Position numbers and translations under genes: made by a program
Notes under the pieces: model-generated
The model's database searches: none
Told to the model about the DNA's origin: nothing
What the model saw: only the letters and a program-made list of their open reading frames with translations
NCBI GenBank assembly: GCA_029973955.1
Contig: JARKQJ010000091.1
Coordinates: 62,001 to 126,000, forward strand
Source: Paludibaculum sp.
GTDB taxonomy: Bacteria > Acidobacteriota > Terriglobia > Bryobacterales > Bryobacteraceae
Length of the DNA stretch: 64,000 nucleotides
Direction of reading: 5' to 3'
In this document: positions 48,711 through 57,072 of the stretch, piece by piece
Numbering within the stretch: the stretch's first letter is position 1
How the letters are laid out: the number at the start of each line of letters is the position of its first letter

Positions 48711-50795
48711 ATGCAGGCACAAGCGCTCGAACTTCTCCGGCAAGCACTCGGCGACAACACCGCGACATTCCGCGACGGGCAATGGCAGGCGATTTCTGCA
48801 CTGGTTCAGCGCAGGGCGCGCCTCCTCGTGGTCCAGCGGACCGGGTGGGGCAAGAGCCTCGTGTACTTTCTCGCCACAAAATTTCTTCGCGACCAGGGCG
48901 CGGGCTGCACAATACTCATCTCGCCGCTTCTATCTCTGATGAGGAACCAGATCGCCGCAGCCCGAAGGATCGGTGTTAGAGCAGAGACCATCAACTCAAC
49001 GAACGAGACAGAATGGCAGCGAATTGAAGCCGGCTTGCACCGGGATGAAATCGACGTGCTTTTGATCTCACCGGAGCGGCTCGCCAATGACGACTTCGTC
49101 AACCGTTGCCTCCTGCCCATCGCAAACAGGGTAGGCCTCTTTGTGGTGGATGAGGCCCACTGCATTTCCGATTGGGGCCACGACTTCCGCCCGAATTACC
49201 GGCGGATCGTCAGAATCCTTAGGGCGCTTCCGCGAACCATCCCGGTTCTAGCCACAACTGCGACGGCGAACGACCGGGTAGTCGGAGACATCATCGAGCA
49301 ACTCGGACCGAATCTGGAGGTCCAGCGCGGTCCTTTGACGCGGGCGAGCCTCCGCCTCCAGAACATCAACCTGCGTTCGCAGGCGGAGCGCATGGCTTGG
49401 CTTGCCAGCATGCTTCACGAGCTGCCCGGAAGCGGGATCGTTTACACATTGACGGTTCGGGACTCGCAACGCCTGGCAAGCTGGCTCCAGTTGCAGGGGA
49501 TCGACGCCGAAGCCTACTATGGCGCGCTGGAGACTGAGCAGCGTGAGGATCTGGAGAATCGACTTCTCAACAATGAGATCAAGGCGCTGGTGGCGACTGT
49601 CGCCCTGGGCATGGGTTTCGACAAGCCTGACCTCGGATTTGTCATCCACTATCAGCGGCCGGCCTCGGTCGTGCATTATTACCAACAAGTCGGGCGGGCT
49701 GGACGTGCCGTCGACAACGCTCATGGCGTTCTGCTCAATGGCGGCGAAGACGACGCCATCGCCGATTACTTCATACGAACTGCATTTCCCACGCCTCAGG
49801 ATGTCGAGCAGTTGCTGGGCGCAATGCGAACGGCCGGCGTCGCGCTGACGATTCCCAAACTCCAACAGCGCGTCAATCTCTCGAGAGGCAAGATCGACAG
49901 GATCCTGGACTTTCTACTGCTCGAATCGCCTGCACCCGTTCAGAAGACGGAGGGCGGCTACATTCTGAACCCGGTACGCTGGCAGATGCCAACGGACCGG
50001 ATCGAACGGATCACGAACCTGCGGAGAAACGAGTTGGATCGCATGCGGACGTACGTGAGCAACCGGGACTGCTTGATGCAGTTCTTGGCAGAGGAACTGA
50101 ACGATCCCGACGCCCGAGCTTGCGGCAAGTGCGTCAACTGCGTTGGGCAACTTCTGCCGGAGGACATCCCGGAGGTGCTTGCGCAACAAGCGGTGGAATT
50201 CCTCGACCGGCAGGAGAACCCGATCGAACCGCGAAAACAATGGCCGGCAGGCATGACGAATGCGGGGATGCGGGGGAGGATCGCGGTCGAGCACCAGGCG
50301 AGGGAAGGTCGGGCATTGTGCCGGTGGGGTGACCCTGGCTATGGTGAGATGGTACGCCGAGGCAAGCAGCGGGACCACCATTTCGATGATCGGCTCGTTG
50401 AAGCAGCCGCCCGATTGATCTCGAGTCGCTGGCGCACCGATCCGGCGCCGACTTGGGTCACATGCGTCCCCTCGAATCGGCACCAGTCCCTAGTTCCGGA
50501 TTTTGCGCGGCGTTTGGGGCAGCGCCTGGGCCTGCCATTCGTCCAGGCCATCCGCAAGGTGAGGGAGACTGAACCCCAAAAGACTCGTGCCAACAGCTTC
50601 CAACAGGCCCAGAACCTGCACGGAGCCTTTGTCGTTGAGCAGGCGGCTGTACGGCAGGGGCCGGTGCTGCTGGTGGACGATATGGTGGATTCGAAGTGGA
50701 CCTTTACGGTAGCATCTGCTTTGTTGCGCCAAGCCGGGAGCGGGCCGGTTTATCCATTTGCTCTGGCGGACAGTTCCTCCGAAAATGGTGAGTAG
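48711..50795 (+). CDS. RecQ-family helicase fused to a phosphoribosyltransferase domain
   Basis: A 694-residue fusion. Residues ~1-470 are a RecQ-like SF2 helicase: RTGWGKS (Walker A), VVDEAHCISDWGHDFRP (DEAH), VLATTATA, QQVGRAGRA (motif VI), and the zinc region CLMQFLAEELNDPDA with ACGKCVNC. Residues ~530-694 are a ComF-like PRTase: TWVTCVPSNRHQSLVPDFARRLG, then QGPVLLVDDMVDSKWTFTVASALL, where VDDMVDSKWT is the PRPP-loop equivalent. ATG 48711 has AGGAGGTG upstream. The next gene, 3 bp later, is DprA-like. PRTase plus DprA is the composition of the ShosTA toxin-antitoxin/anti-phage system; here a helicase is fused to the PRTase. Unwinding followed by nucleotide-directed toxicity is an inference. 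Confidence 0.82.
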   Translation: MQAQALELLRQALGDNTATFRDGQWQAISALVQRRARLLVVQRTGWGKSLVYFLATKFLRDQGAGCTILISPLLSLMRNQIAAARRIGVRAETINSTNETEWQRIEAGLHRDEIDVLLISPERLANDDFVNRCLLPIANRVGLFVVDEAHCISDWGHDFRPNYRRIVRILRALPRTIPVLATTATANDRVVGDIIEQLGPNLEVQRGPLTRASLRLQNINLRSQAERMAWLASMLHELPGSGIVYTLTVRDSQRLASWLQLQGIDAEAYYGALETEQREDLENRLLNNEIKALVATVALGMGFDKPDLGFVIHYQRPASVVHYYQQVGRAGRAVDNAHGVLLNGGEDDAIADYFIRTAFPTPQDVEQLLGAMRTAGVALTIPKLQQRVNLSRGKIDRILDFLLLESPAPVQKTEGGYILNPVRWQMPTDRIERITNLRRNELDRMRTYVSNRDCLMQFLAEELNDPDARACGKCVNCVGQLLPEDIPEVLAQQAVEFLDRQENPIEPRKQWPAGMTNAGMRGRIAVEHQAREGRALCRWGDPGYGEMVRRGKQRDHHFDDRLVEAAARLISSRWRTDPAPTWVTCVPSNRHQSLVPDFARRLGQRLGLPFVQAIRKVRETEPQKTRANSFQQAQNLHGAFVVEQAAVRQGPVLLVDDMVDSKWTFTVASALLRQAGSGPVYPFALADSSSENGE

Positions 50796-50798
50796 GAT

Positions 50799-52118
50799 AT
50801 GGATTTGGAGTCGACTCTGACACCTGATACGCAAGCGGTGCTCCTCCTTTGCGGGGAGCTTGGCCAGCGTGGTGGCAACGGACTGAAGCCCCTTGGGCTT
50901 CGCCAATACAACACACTCGCGAACTGGCTGAAAACAGAAGGCTTGCGACCAGGCGATCTCCTGACACTGGACGGACAGACGAGACTCGGCGGACTTCAGA
51001 CCGCGGAAGTGAATTCCCAACGAATTGCCCCGTTGCTCGAACGCGGCGCCGCGTTGGCGTTGGTCGTAGAGCGATGGGAGAGAAGCGGCCTCTGGGTCAT
51101 CAGCCGGAGCGACGCCGCGTATCCTGAACGTCTGAAACGGTACCTTGGGCAGGCCGCCCCTCCAATTCTCTATGGCGTAGGTTCGAAGAGCCTGCTCAAT
51201 CGCGGGGGGCTCGCAGTAGTCGGGTCGCGCGACCGATCGGATGAGGACGGGGACTTCGCGAGACGGGTTGGCGAGCATTGCGCCCAGGAGAGCATCGCGA
51301 TTATTTCGGGAGCAGCGAAGGGTATTGACCGCGATGCTATGGTCGGTGCTCTCGAAGCAGGCGGCTGGGCACTAGGCGTTCTTGCGGAGGGCCTGGCGAA
51401 GACGGCCACTTCCGGCCAATACCGGTCGGGGCTGGTGAGCGATCATCTGACGCTGGTTTCGCCGTTCGATCCGGACTCGCGATGGTTTGCTTACACCGCA
51501 ATGGAGCGGAACAAACTCCTGTATGGCTTGAGCGATGCCGCATTGGTTGTCGCCAGTGCAGCTGAGTCCGGGGGCACATGGGCAGGAGCGACCGAAGCCC
51601 TTCATCATGGTCGAGTGAAGGTGTTCGTTAAATCCACTGGCGTTGTGGCTCCTGGGAATCCGAAACTAGTGCGCATGGGCGGGATTCCATTTCCCGAGGA
51701 ACCGTGGGAGAACCTCCGATCGTTGTTTGGCGCGACTGAAGAGAAAGACGGCCAACTGTTCTCCTCTGCTGTCCAGCGATTTTCGCCTGCCGTGGAACCG
51801 AGCGCTGAGGTCGTGGCCGCTGCTCTGCCGGACGTTCCTCCCGTTGAGACACCAATTGCACCCGCTGAAACAACGACCGAGGAATCAAGCCGATCGGCGG
51901 AAACGGAGCGCACCGTCGACGCCTACACTTTGGTGATCAACACCGTGCTGGCGCTTCTCAAGGAGCCAGAGTCCGATGAGTGGCTTGCGAACAAAGTATG
52001 CGTTCGCACGGCGCAAATGAAGGACTGGCTGGACAGAGGCGTCCGTGAAGGCCGAATTCTAAAGTTGAAAAAGCCGGTACGTTACGTGGCACATACGCCG
52101 TCTCTCTTTACCGAGTAG
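50799..52118 (+). CDS. DprA/SMF-like protein (ShosA-like partner)
   Basis: A 439-residue protein. Central Rossmann-like SMF/LOG domain: LAVVGSRDRSDEDGDFARRV, AIISGAAKGIDRDAMVGALEAGG and ERNKLLYGLSDAALVVASAAESGGTWAGATEALHHGR are close to DprA, but the usual H of GIDxxAH is missing (RDAM). A Pro/Glu-rich linker leads to a winged-helix-like C terminus (VLALLKEPESDEWLANKVCVRTAQMKDWLDRG). Ordinary DprA loads RecA in transformation; here the operon with RecQ-PRTase, within a mobile element, suggests an antitoxin or sensor role. Confidence 0.8.
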   Translation: MDLESTLTPDTQAVLLLCGELGQRGGNGLKPLGLRQYNTLANWLKTEGLRPGDLLTLDGQTRLGGLQTAEVNSQRIAPLLERGAALALVVERWERSGLWVISRSDAAYPERLKRYLGQAAPPILYGVGSKSLLNRGGLAVVGSRDRSDEDGDFARRVGEHCAQESIAIISGAAKGIDRDAMVGALEAGGWALGVLAEGLAKTATSGQYRSGLVSDHLTLVSPFDPDSRWFAYTAMERNKLLYGLSDAALVVASAAESGGTWAGATEALHHGRVKVFVKSTGVVAPGNPKLVRMGGIPFPEEPWENLRSLFGATEEKDGQLFSSAVQRFSPAVEPSAEVVAAALPDVPPVETPIAPAETTTEESSRSAETERTVDAYTLVINTVLALLKEPESDEWLANKVCVRTAQMKDWLDRGVREGRILKLKKPVRYVAHTPSLFTE

Positions 52119-52203
52119 CGTGCCGAGTCCACCGAGCTCTTTGAAAGCCGAATATCAATGGGGAGTTCGCGCCTTCGAAATCTCCCTGAGCGGTTAACAC
52201 TGC

Positions 52204-52231
52204 GGAGAACTCGGTGGCATTCCGGTTCTCC
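52204..52231. repeat. Inverted repeat downstream of the DprA-like gene
   Basis: GGAGAAC-T-CGG pairs with CCG-GTTCTCC (ten pairs, one bulged T, 7-nt loop). It could end the defence transcript, but no T-run follows. It lies in the 370-bp gene-free stretch 52119-52489, which otherwise holds repeat copy B. Confidence 0.4.
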
Positions 52232-52263
52232 AAACGCCTATTCGGAACAGGGTTCCCCTTGGG

Positions 52264-52468
52264 GAGCCAAACTATTTCTGTCCGAACACCTTCCCCCCAG
52301 TAGTAGACGCCAGCGCCCTGCGTGTGTCCATCCCCTCTTCGCGCAGTATCCCCAATGACGCCAAACATTTCCAGTCGGTCCCGTTCTCTGCGCCGTCTCG
52401 CGGAGAACGGCCTGGATCGCCCCGGTAAGCCCGTTTTCCCCCCTTTCTTCCGGATCTCTTCCGCGTAA
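52264..52468. repeat. tRNA-flank repeat, copy B
   Basis: Begins GAGCCAAAC and follows copy A nearly base for base: TATTTCTGTCCGAACACC, GACGCCAGCGCCCTGCGTG, GCAGTATCCCCAATGACGCC and GGATCGCCCCGGTAAGCCCG. Differences are mostly substitutions. Only about six bases of the tRNA 3' end are kept, so this looks like the distal junction of an integrated element. Confidence 0.85.
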
Positions 52469-52489
52469 GTTCGTATTAGAAAAAAGCCG

Positions 52490-53101
52490 TCTCGGGCATT
52501 CTCGATTCAGAGGCTGCGGGAAACCCCATCCACGATTGCGGCCCTTGCCAACACGCAAGGGTGGCGAACGAGGAACAACAATCGCCGGACTCCGCGGCAG
52601 GTGCAGTACACGCTCACGAATTACGTTTACGCCGGTCTGGTGCTGGATGGTTACGGATTTCGCAAGGGCTGCCACGAAGGGCTGATCACAAAAGAAATCT
52701 ACGACCAGGTCCAGGCGCTTCTTGCCGAGCGGCGATCGCGCAAACCGGGCCGGGCAAAAGCCACGATCCCTTGGCCGCTGCTGGGGCTAGTTTATTGCGG
52801 AAGTTGCGGCCGGCCGTTGAGCACCCACACGATTCGGCGAGGCTCCGTCGTCTATCGGTACTACCGGTGCCGCTCAGCGGCAGGCGGTCGTGAGCCTTGC
52901 AAGGGTGTGTTGGTGCGGGCCCACGAAATCGAAAGCGCCGTGCTGCAGGCAGCCGGTCTGGAGCAATGCGGGCTCACCTCGAAGGAGGAAGAAGCCGCGT
53001 TCCAAAGCGCTATCCGGCGGGTCGTCTTTGAGGCCGATACAGGGCGAATCCAAATCGAATTCCGCCCCGGCGTCAACAGTCCGGCCGCTTCTTTGGCTTG
53101 A
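52490..53101 (+). pseudogene. Serine recombinase, C-terminal remnant
   Basis: The open frame runs from about 52490 without a start and reads TPSTIAALANTQGWRTRNNNRRTPRQVQYTLTNYVYAGLV, the recombinase domain that precedes the zinc ribbon in large serine recombinases. Then come GLVYCGSCGRPLST and YYRCRSAAGGREPCKG (zinc beta-ribbon cysteines). The catalytic resolvase domain is missing, so it cannot recombine DNA. GTG 52601 could start a 166-residue protein but that would still lack the catalytic half. The 5' break lies at GCCGTCTCGG, a near match to the start of the 25-bp repeats. Confidence 0.75.
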
Positions 53102-53120
53102 CCGCGCAGCAGGCGGCGAG

Positions 53121-53151
53121 CATAATAGTTCAAGAAAGTTGAACTATTATG
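53121..53151. promoter_or_regulatory. Putative AbiEi operator (13-bp perfect inverted repeat)
   Basis: CATAATAGTTCAA and TTGAACTATTATG are exact reverse complements separated by GAAAG. The right arm ends on the ATG of the antitoxin gene. AbiEi-type antitoxins repress their own operon through inverted repeats at the promoter, so this is the obvious operator. Confidence 0.75.
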
Positions 53152-53754
53152 CGGTCGGTTGATAGCCAACGCGAACTGTACCAAGTCGCTGAGGGACAAG
53201 GCGGCTACTTCACTGCGAAGCAGGCGGCGCGCCTCGGCTACACCGCCAGCAAACGGAACTACCATGTCGGCGCTGGCAACTGGGTCCGGGAACACCGCGG
53301 CATCTACCGTCTGGCGCTCTTCCCCGCACCCACTCGCCCCGATCTGGTCCTCTGGTGGCTTTGGTCGCGGGGGCGTAGCGATTCGCCGCAGGGCGTCTTC
53401 AGTCATCGCACTGCGCTCGCCCTCCACGAACTCACCGATGCTAACCCGGCAAGACTCGACATGACAGTGCCGCCCGCCTTTCGGAAAGGCTCGGCGATTC
53501 CGCGGGTGCTCCGACTCCACTTCGTCGAAATTGCCAAGGCCGAAATTGAGATGATCGAAAACGTTCCGGTGACCACCGCTCTGCGCACGATCATCGATGT
53601 GTGGCGTGAGAAATCGCTGCCGGAATCCTCCCTTCGGGAAGCCTTCGAGGACGCCATGCGCATGGGGAAGCTGACCAGGGGGCAAATTGCGAAGGCTCGC
53701 AAAGACTCCGACGCAGCGCAGATCATCGACTCGTTGGAATGGGGCCATCGATGA
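53149..53754 (+). CDS. abiEi: Type IV toxin-antitoxin system antitoxin AbiEi
   Basis: A 201-residue protein with the AbiEi N-terminal winged helix (ELYQVAEGQGGYFTAKQAARLGYTASKRNYHVGAGNWVREHRGIYRL) and C-terminal domain (HRTALALHELTDANPARLDMTVP). It should bind the inverted repeat overlapping its start and repress the operon, and antagonise AbiEii without direct binding. The next gene overlaps it by ATGA. Confidence 0.85.
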   Translation: MRSVDSQRELYQVAEGQGGYFTAKQAARLGYTASKRNYHVGAGNWVREHRGIYRLALFPAPTRPDLVLWWLWSRGRSDSPQGVFSHRTALALHELTDANPARLDMTVPPAFRKGSAIPRVLRLHFVEIAKAEIEMIENVPVTTALRTIIDVWREKSLPESSLREAFEDAMRMGKLTRGQIAKARKDSDAAQIIDSLEWGHR

Positions 53755-54599
53755 AACCAACTCGGCAGTACAACTCCGGTGCCGCCCTTCGAACCGCGCT
53801 GGAAGAGCGCCTGAAGCGGGTCTCCCGCGAAGAAGCAGTCGACCTGCAACGACTGCGCCGTCAGGTCGCATTCGACCGGTTCCTGGCCCGGCTATTCCGG
53901 TACGCGCAAACCGACTGGGTCTTGAAAGGCGGGTACGCGATGGAACAGTGGTTTCACATGGCGCGCGCCACAAAGGACCTGGATTTCACTGTGCGAACGA
54001 AGCCCGCCGGCGTGCTCGAATACTTGCAGGATGCCGGGGCTCTGGATATTGACGATTTCTTCTCATTCCGCATCGGAGAAGCCACGGTGGATCTCGATGG
54101 CGCACCCTACGGAGGCGCACGCTATCCCGTGGAAGCGGTCCTCGGCGGTCGTACCTTTGTGAAGTTCCACCTCGATGTCGGAATCGGCGACGTCATCATC
54201 GACCCTGTTGAGTTTGTGCGGACGCGGGACTGGCTTGGATTCGCGGGGGTTGCGCCGCACGACGTGCCGATGATCCAGCGCGAACAGCAGTTCGCCGAAA
54301 AGCTCCACGCCTATACGCTCCCTCGGCCGGCAGCGCCAATCAGCCGGGTCCGAGACTTGGTGGACATGGTCCTGCTGATCCACTCTGGCACTCTCGACGC
54401 GACGCGCGTCGTCGATTGCGTCAGGTGGACTTTCTTACGTCGTGATACGCATCCTGTTCCGCTCACGCTGGACGCCCCGCCCGAAAGCTGGACCGTGCCA
54501 TTCGCCGCGCTGGCCGAAGAGTGCTTCCTGGCGATCTCGGCGGACGAGGCTTTCGCTGATCTGGCCCGCTACTTCGGCGGGCTGGAGATCCCCAGGTGA
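53751..54599 (+). CDS. abiEii: Type IV toxin AbiEii, nucleotidyltransferase
   Basis: A 282-residue nucleotidyltransferase-fold protein: DWVLKGGYAMEQWFHMARATKDLDFTVRT holds the GG...R.TKDLD motif, and MIQREQQFAEKLHAYTLPRPAAPISRVRDLVDMVLL the AbiEii C-terminal signature. The family transfers nucleotides to tRNA or other targets and gives abortive infection or plasmid stabilisation. The ATG overlaps the AbiEi stop. The nucleotidyltransferase residues appear intact. Confidence 0.85.
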   Translation: MKPTRQYNSGAALRTALEERLKRVSREEAVDLQRLRRQVAFDRFLARLFRYAQTDWVLKGGYAMEQWFHMARATKDLDFTVRTKPAGVLEYLQDAGALDIDDFFSFRIGEATVDLDGAPYGGARYPVEAVLGGRTFVKFHLDVGIGDVIIDPVEFVRTRDWLGFAGVAPHDVPMIQREQQFAEKLHAYTLPRPAAPISRVRDLVDMVLLIHSGTLDATRVVDCVRWTFLRRDTHPVPLTLDAPPESWTVPFAALAEECFLAISADEAFADLARYFGGLEIPR

Positions 54600-54674
54600 A
54601 CCGAGTGCCTCTTTTCAAAAGCTTACAGGCGACTCCTGTGAACCAACAGGTTCTACGTATGTCAGGCAAGAATT

Positions 54675-54745
54675 GAGCCAAACTATTTCCATCCGCAGTT
54701 TTGCTCCCCACCCGTTAACGCCGGAGCCATTCGTGTGCCTGCGCG
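54675..54745. repeat. tRNA-flank repeat, copy C (diverged)
   Basis: GAGCCAAACTATTTCC then ATCCG, AACGCC and CGTGTGCC follow copies A and B in order but with many changes. The gene-free stretch 54600-54928 contains this repeat; I see nothing else there. Confidence 0.6.
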
Positions 54746-54928
54746 AGTCCTCCGGAACAATGTTTACAGTGGGAGAGCCTGATCGCCTCCCAATCCACCC
54801 GACAGCGGAACGACCGCAAGGCGGACTGCGCTGTGGGTGCCGGAGGCCGGCCACGACAGGCCGGCGCCGCGAACTTCCCCTTGATAGTGCCGAGGCTTCG
54901 AGCCCTCATGGACACGCGGTTGACGGAT

Positions 54929-55453
54929 CCACCGAGAATATCCCGGTGACGCGCTGAACCCGATGGCCTCCACCGAGATCGTGCGCGTGGCGGCCGACTC
55001 CGTGCTTCACCGGTTCCGGCCACTCCGTGCGGGGCAACTGCGTCGGCAGCCTTGCCTGACCCAGCGTCTCATCAAGCTCTACAAACTCGACCAGTCCCAT
55101 GACGCCGAGTTGGTTCGGAAGAAGACGGCGGCGATGTTCGCGAGCTTCGTCATATCCAATGCACCCCAGGCCTCGTTACTCGGTGAAGCGAATCAGGTCG
55201 CGGCCCGCTCCGCACTGGCGGGCCTGGACTCGGAACGCTTCAGGTGTTGCTTCCTGGTGAGGACGTGAAGTTCTGCTCGCCGGCGGATGTGGGAGCGACG
55301 AATGAAACCTCCACGCGTGTGCAACTGCGCTCGATCGCAGCGGGCATCCTGGACCGCATTGTGCTTCGCGCGCACCGCATCGAACCCCGTGGCGAGTCGA
55401 TGCTCAAGAACCACTCCGCCGCCGGCAACGCCGCCAAAGCCCTGGATGACTGA
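54929..55453 (+). pseudogene. Decayed lambda-type phage portal protein
   Basis: Portal text survives in two frames: HREYPGDAL, then IVRVAADSVLHRFRPLRAGQLRR, DAELVRKKTAAMFASFVISNAPQ and GLDSERF in one frame, and VLLPGEDVKFCSPADVGATNETSTRVQLRSIAAG in another. The frame changes near 55240 and a stop interrupts the 5' side. The last ~35 residues (ESMLKNHSAAGNAAKALDD) may be the far C terminus joined by deletion. It shows that a second phage with head genes once stood here. Confidence 0.7.
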
Positions 55454-55658
55454 GCGCGGAAGGGAACGGGCCTCAAACGCCGGCCTCCAATGCCCGCTTG
55501 CCACGCAGTCCCACGCAGGAATCCTCCACTCCGCTCCGGGAGCCGGTCTCCACAGTCCGATTCTCTCCCCATTCCGATCGCTGTCGGTCACACTCGAAAT
55601 GCCAGCGTCCCTCTGCTCCGAACTCCCTGATCGGCCACTGGAGAATCGGTGATCGGAT

Positions 55659-55910
55659 TCAGAAGGGAATCAAGACGAACTCCAGCATCGCCTTGCGGGC
55701 CTCCGCCACTTGCGGCGTGTCGCTCCGTACCACCTTGTCCTCGGCGACCGGTAGGGTACATGCCATCATGAGCTTGGGAAACTGATCCATCTCTGCCAGG
55801 CACATCCGGCAGGCGCCTTGGAGCGATAGTCCTTCGTAGTAGCGGAATGCGGGGCCCTCGATGCCAGCGCTCTTGGCCGCATCGATTCCCAGGGTCCCCG
55901 CCGGAGCTTC
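55659..55910 (-). pseudogene. Fragment of NADH-quinone oxidoreductase subunit G (2Fe-2S domain)
   Basis: The minus-strand frame reads APAGTLGIDAAKSAGIEGPAFRYYEGLSL then GACRMCLAEMDQFPKLMMACTLPVAEDKVV, and ends EARKAMLEFVLIPF before a stop. This is the N-terminal plant-type ferredoxin domain of NuoG. The first cluster ligand is lost (FRYY instead of FCYY), an in-frame stop lies upstream and the remaining NuoG domains are absent. The 205-bp gap 55454-55658 shows nothing. Confidence 0.7.
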
Positions 55911-55952
55911 CAGCCGCCTTTACTGTTCACCCCTCGGCGGCGCCGCCGCGTG

Positions 55953-56519
55953 TCAGGACCGTGAGCGCAGAGCCGCTACCAACCGTTCCGCCAGCTGTTC
56001 GAACCGGTCATGTGTGTCGCGCCCGACCGACACCTCAATCGCTTCGAATCTCTCGCGCAATTCCGCCTGGTCGTCCGGGCTCAGGACCTTGTTGGCCATG
56101 GGGAACAGCAGGTAGTCTTCCTTCCATATGTGGGCGGGATATAGAGCGACGAGCCCACGCAAACTGCTGATCACCGTATCTCTCTTGGACTCATCACCAC
56201 CCGCGAATTGGTTTACGGCTTCGGTTAACGTCGCTACCAGTGCTCTTCCTGCTTTGTGCTCCTGGAGCAATGCCCCCACAGGGCACCCGCGGGAAGGCAC
56301 ACCTTTCCGTTCGAGCGCGGGAAATAAATGTATCTCTTCTTTGCCGTGGTGGGACTGGTCTGCGTAAGTTACCATGAACGCTGCCATGTCGCGCAAGGTG
56401 TCGATCTCGACGTGGCCTTCCTGCTCCAGCGTTTCGGCAATCGCTGCCATCGCGCCAACAACTTTCTCGATGATGCGATGTTCCTTTTCCAGGATTTCCG
56501 TCGGTGTCTTGTCTGTCAT
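55953..56519 (-). CDS. Hemerythrin HHE domain protein
   Basis: A 188-residue di-iron four-helix protein. The ligand pattern is clear: EKEHRIIEKV, YADQSHHGKEEIHLFPAL, LLQEHKAGRALV and YPAHIWKEDYLLFPMA. Such proteins bind oxygen, nitric oxide or iron; YtfE/RIC (start at 63710) is a relative. GAGGA precedes the ATG at 56519. It is last in the leftward operon controlled by the NsrR-like promoter, which fits a role in NO or Fe-S stress. Confidence 0.88.
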   Translation of the reverse strand: MTDKTPTEILEKEHRIIEKVVGAMAAIAETLEQEGHVEIDTLRDMAAFMVTYADQSHHGKEEIHLFPALERKGVPSRGCPVGALLQEHKAGRALVATLTEAVNQFAGGDESKRDTVISSLRGLVALYPAHIWKEDYLLFPMANKVLSPDDQAELRERFEAIEVSVGRDTHDRFEQLAERLVAALRSRS

Positions 56520-56619
56520 TTCGCGTCCTCACTGATGAGTCATTTCGGCCCAAGATTCAACCCTTTCCATGGGGGCGTGCCGAAAGCGCCATCCTGGAGG
56601 ACTGTCTGAGTCCATCCCG

Positions 56620-57006
56620 TCAGAGTTGAAGCCTCGTCTCCTGCACATGAACAACCAATGCCGCCCGCGCCCACGGGAATCTGGCCCTGACGGCGTCAAA
56701 ACGCAGCCCCGATCTCTGAAACTCGGCCTCGCCCGCAATGCAGCAACCTCGCCCCGGCTTTCCCTGAGAACCTGGCACCTGACGCGTGCCACAGAGCAAT
56801 TCGACACGATGATCACGCGCCAGATTCGCCTCCGTTCTGTGCATGCCCCCCACGGGAATGATGAGTGTTTCATCTTCGACGCCTACCGCACGGACGTAGT
56901 CGCCCCAAGTGGCTACAACATGAGGGCCTTCCTGTCCGGCAGTGGCGATCGCAATCCACTCCGACTTGTCGAGTACTTCCCGGCACATCCCTTCGATTCT
57001 CGCCAT
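56620..57006 (-). CDS. Pyridoxamine 5'-phosphate oxidase-fold (PPOX) family protein
   Basis: A 128-residue split-barrel flavin-binding protein: the start RIEGMCREVLDKSEWIAIATAGQEGPHVVATWGDYVR and LIIPVGGMHRTEANLARDHRVELLCG fit the PPOX class. The family uses FMN, F420 or haem; the cofactor here is unknown. It lies between the E1 and hemerythrin genes in the same direction. Confidence 0.72.
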   Translation of the reverse strand: MARIEGMCREVLDKSEWIAIATAGQEGPHVVATWGDYVRAVGVEDETLIIPVGGMHRTEANLARDHRVELLCGTRQVPGSQGKPGRGCCIAGEAEFQRSGLRFDAVRARFPWARAALVVHVQETRLQL

Positions 57007-57072
57007 GCTTCAATCAATGTCCTTTATGACTCGGTAACGAGTTCTCTCCTGCTCGGGGAATTGCCGGTAGTC

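Noticed and set aside
52186..52270. Possible second tRNA gene before repeat copy B
   Set aside because: TTAACACTGC and a GAGCCA end recall tRNA-Asn, but no acceptor stem or anticodon arm folds; treated as hairpins plus repeat.
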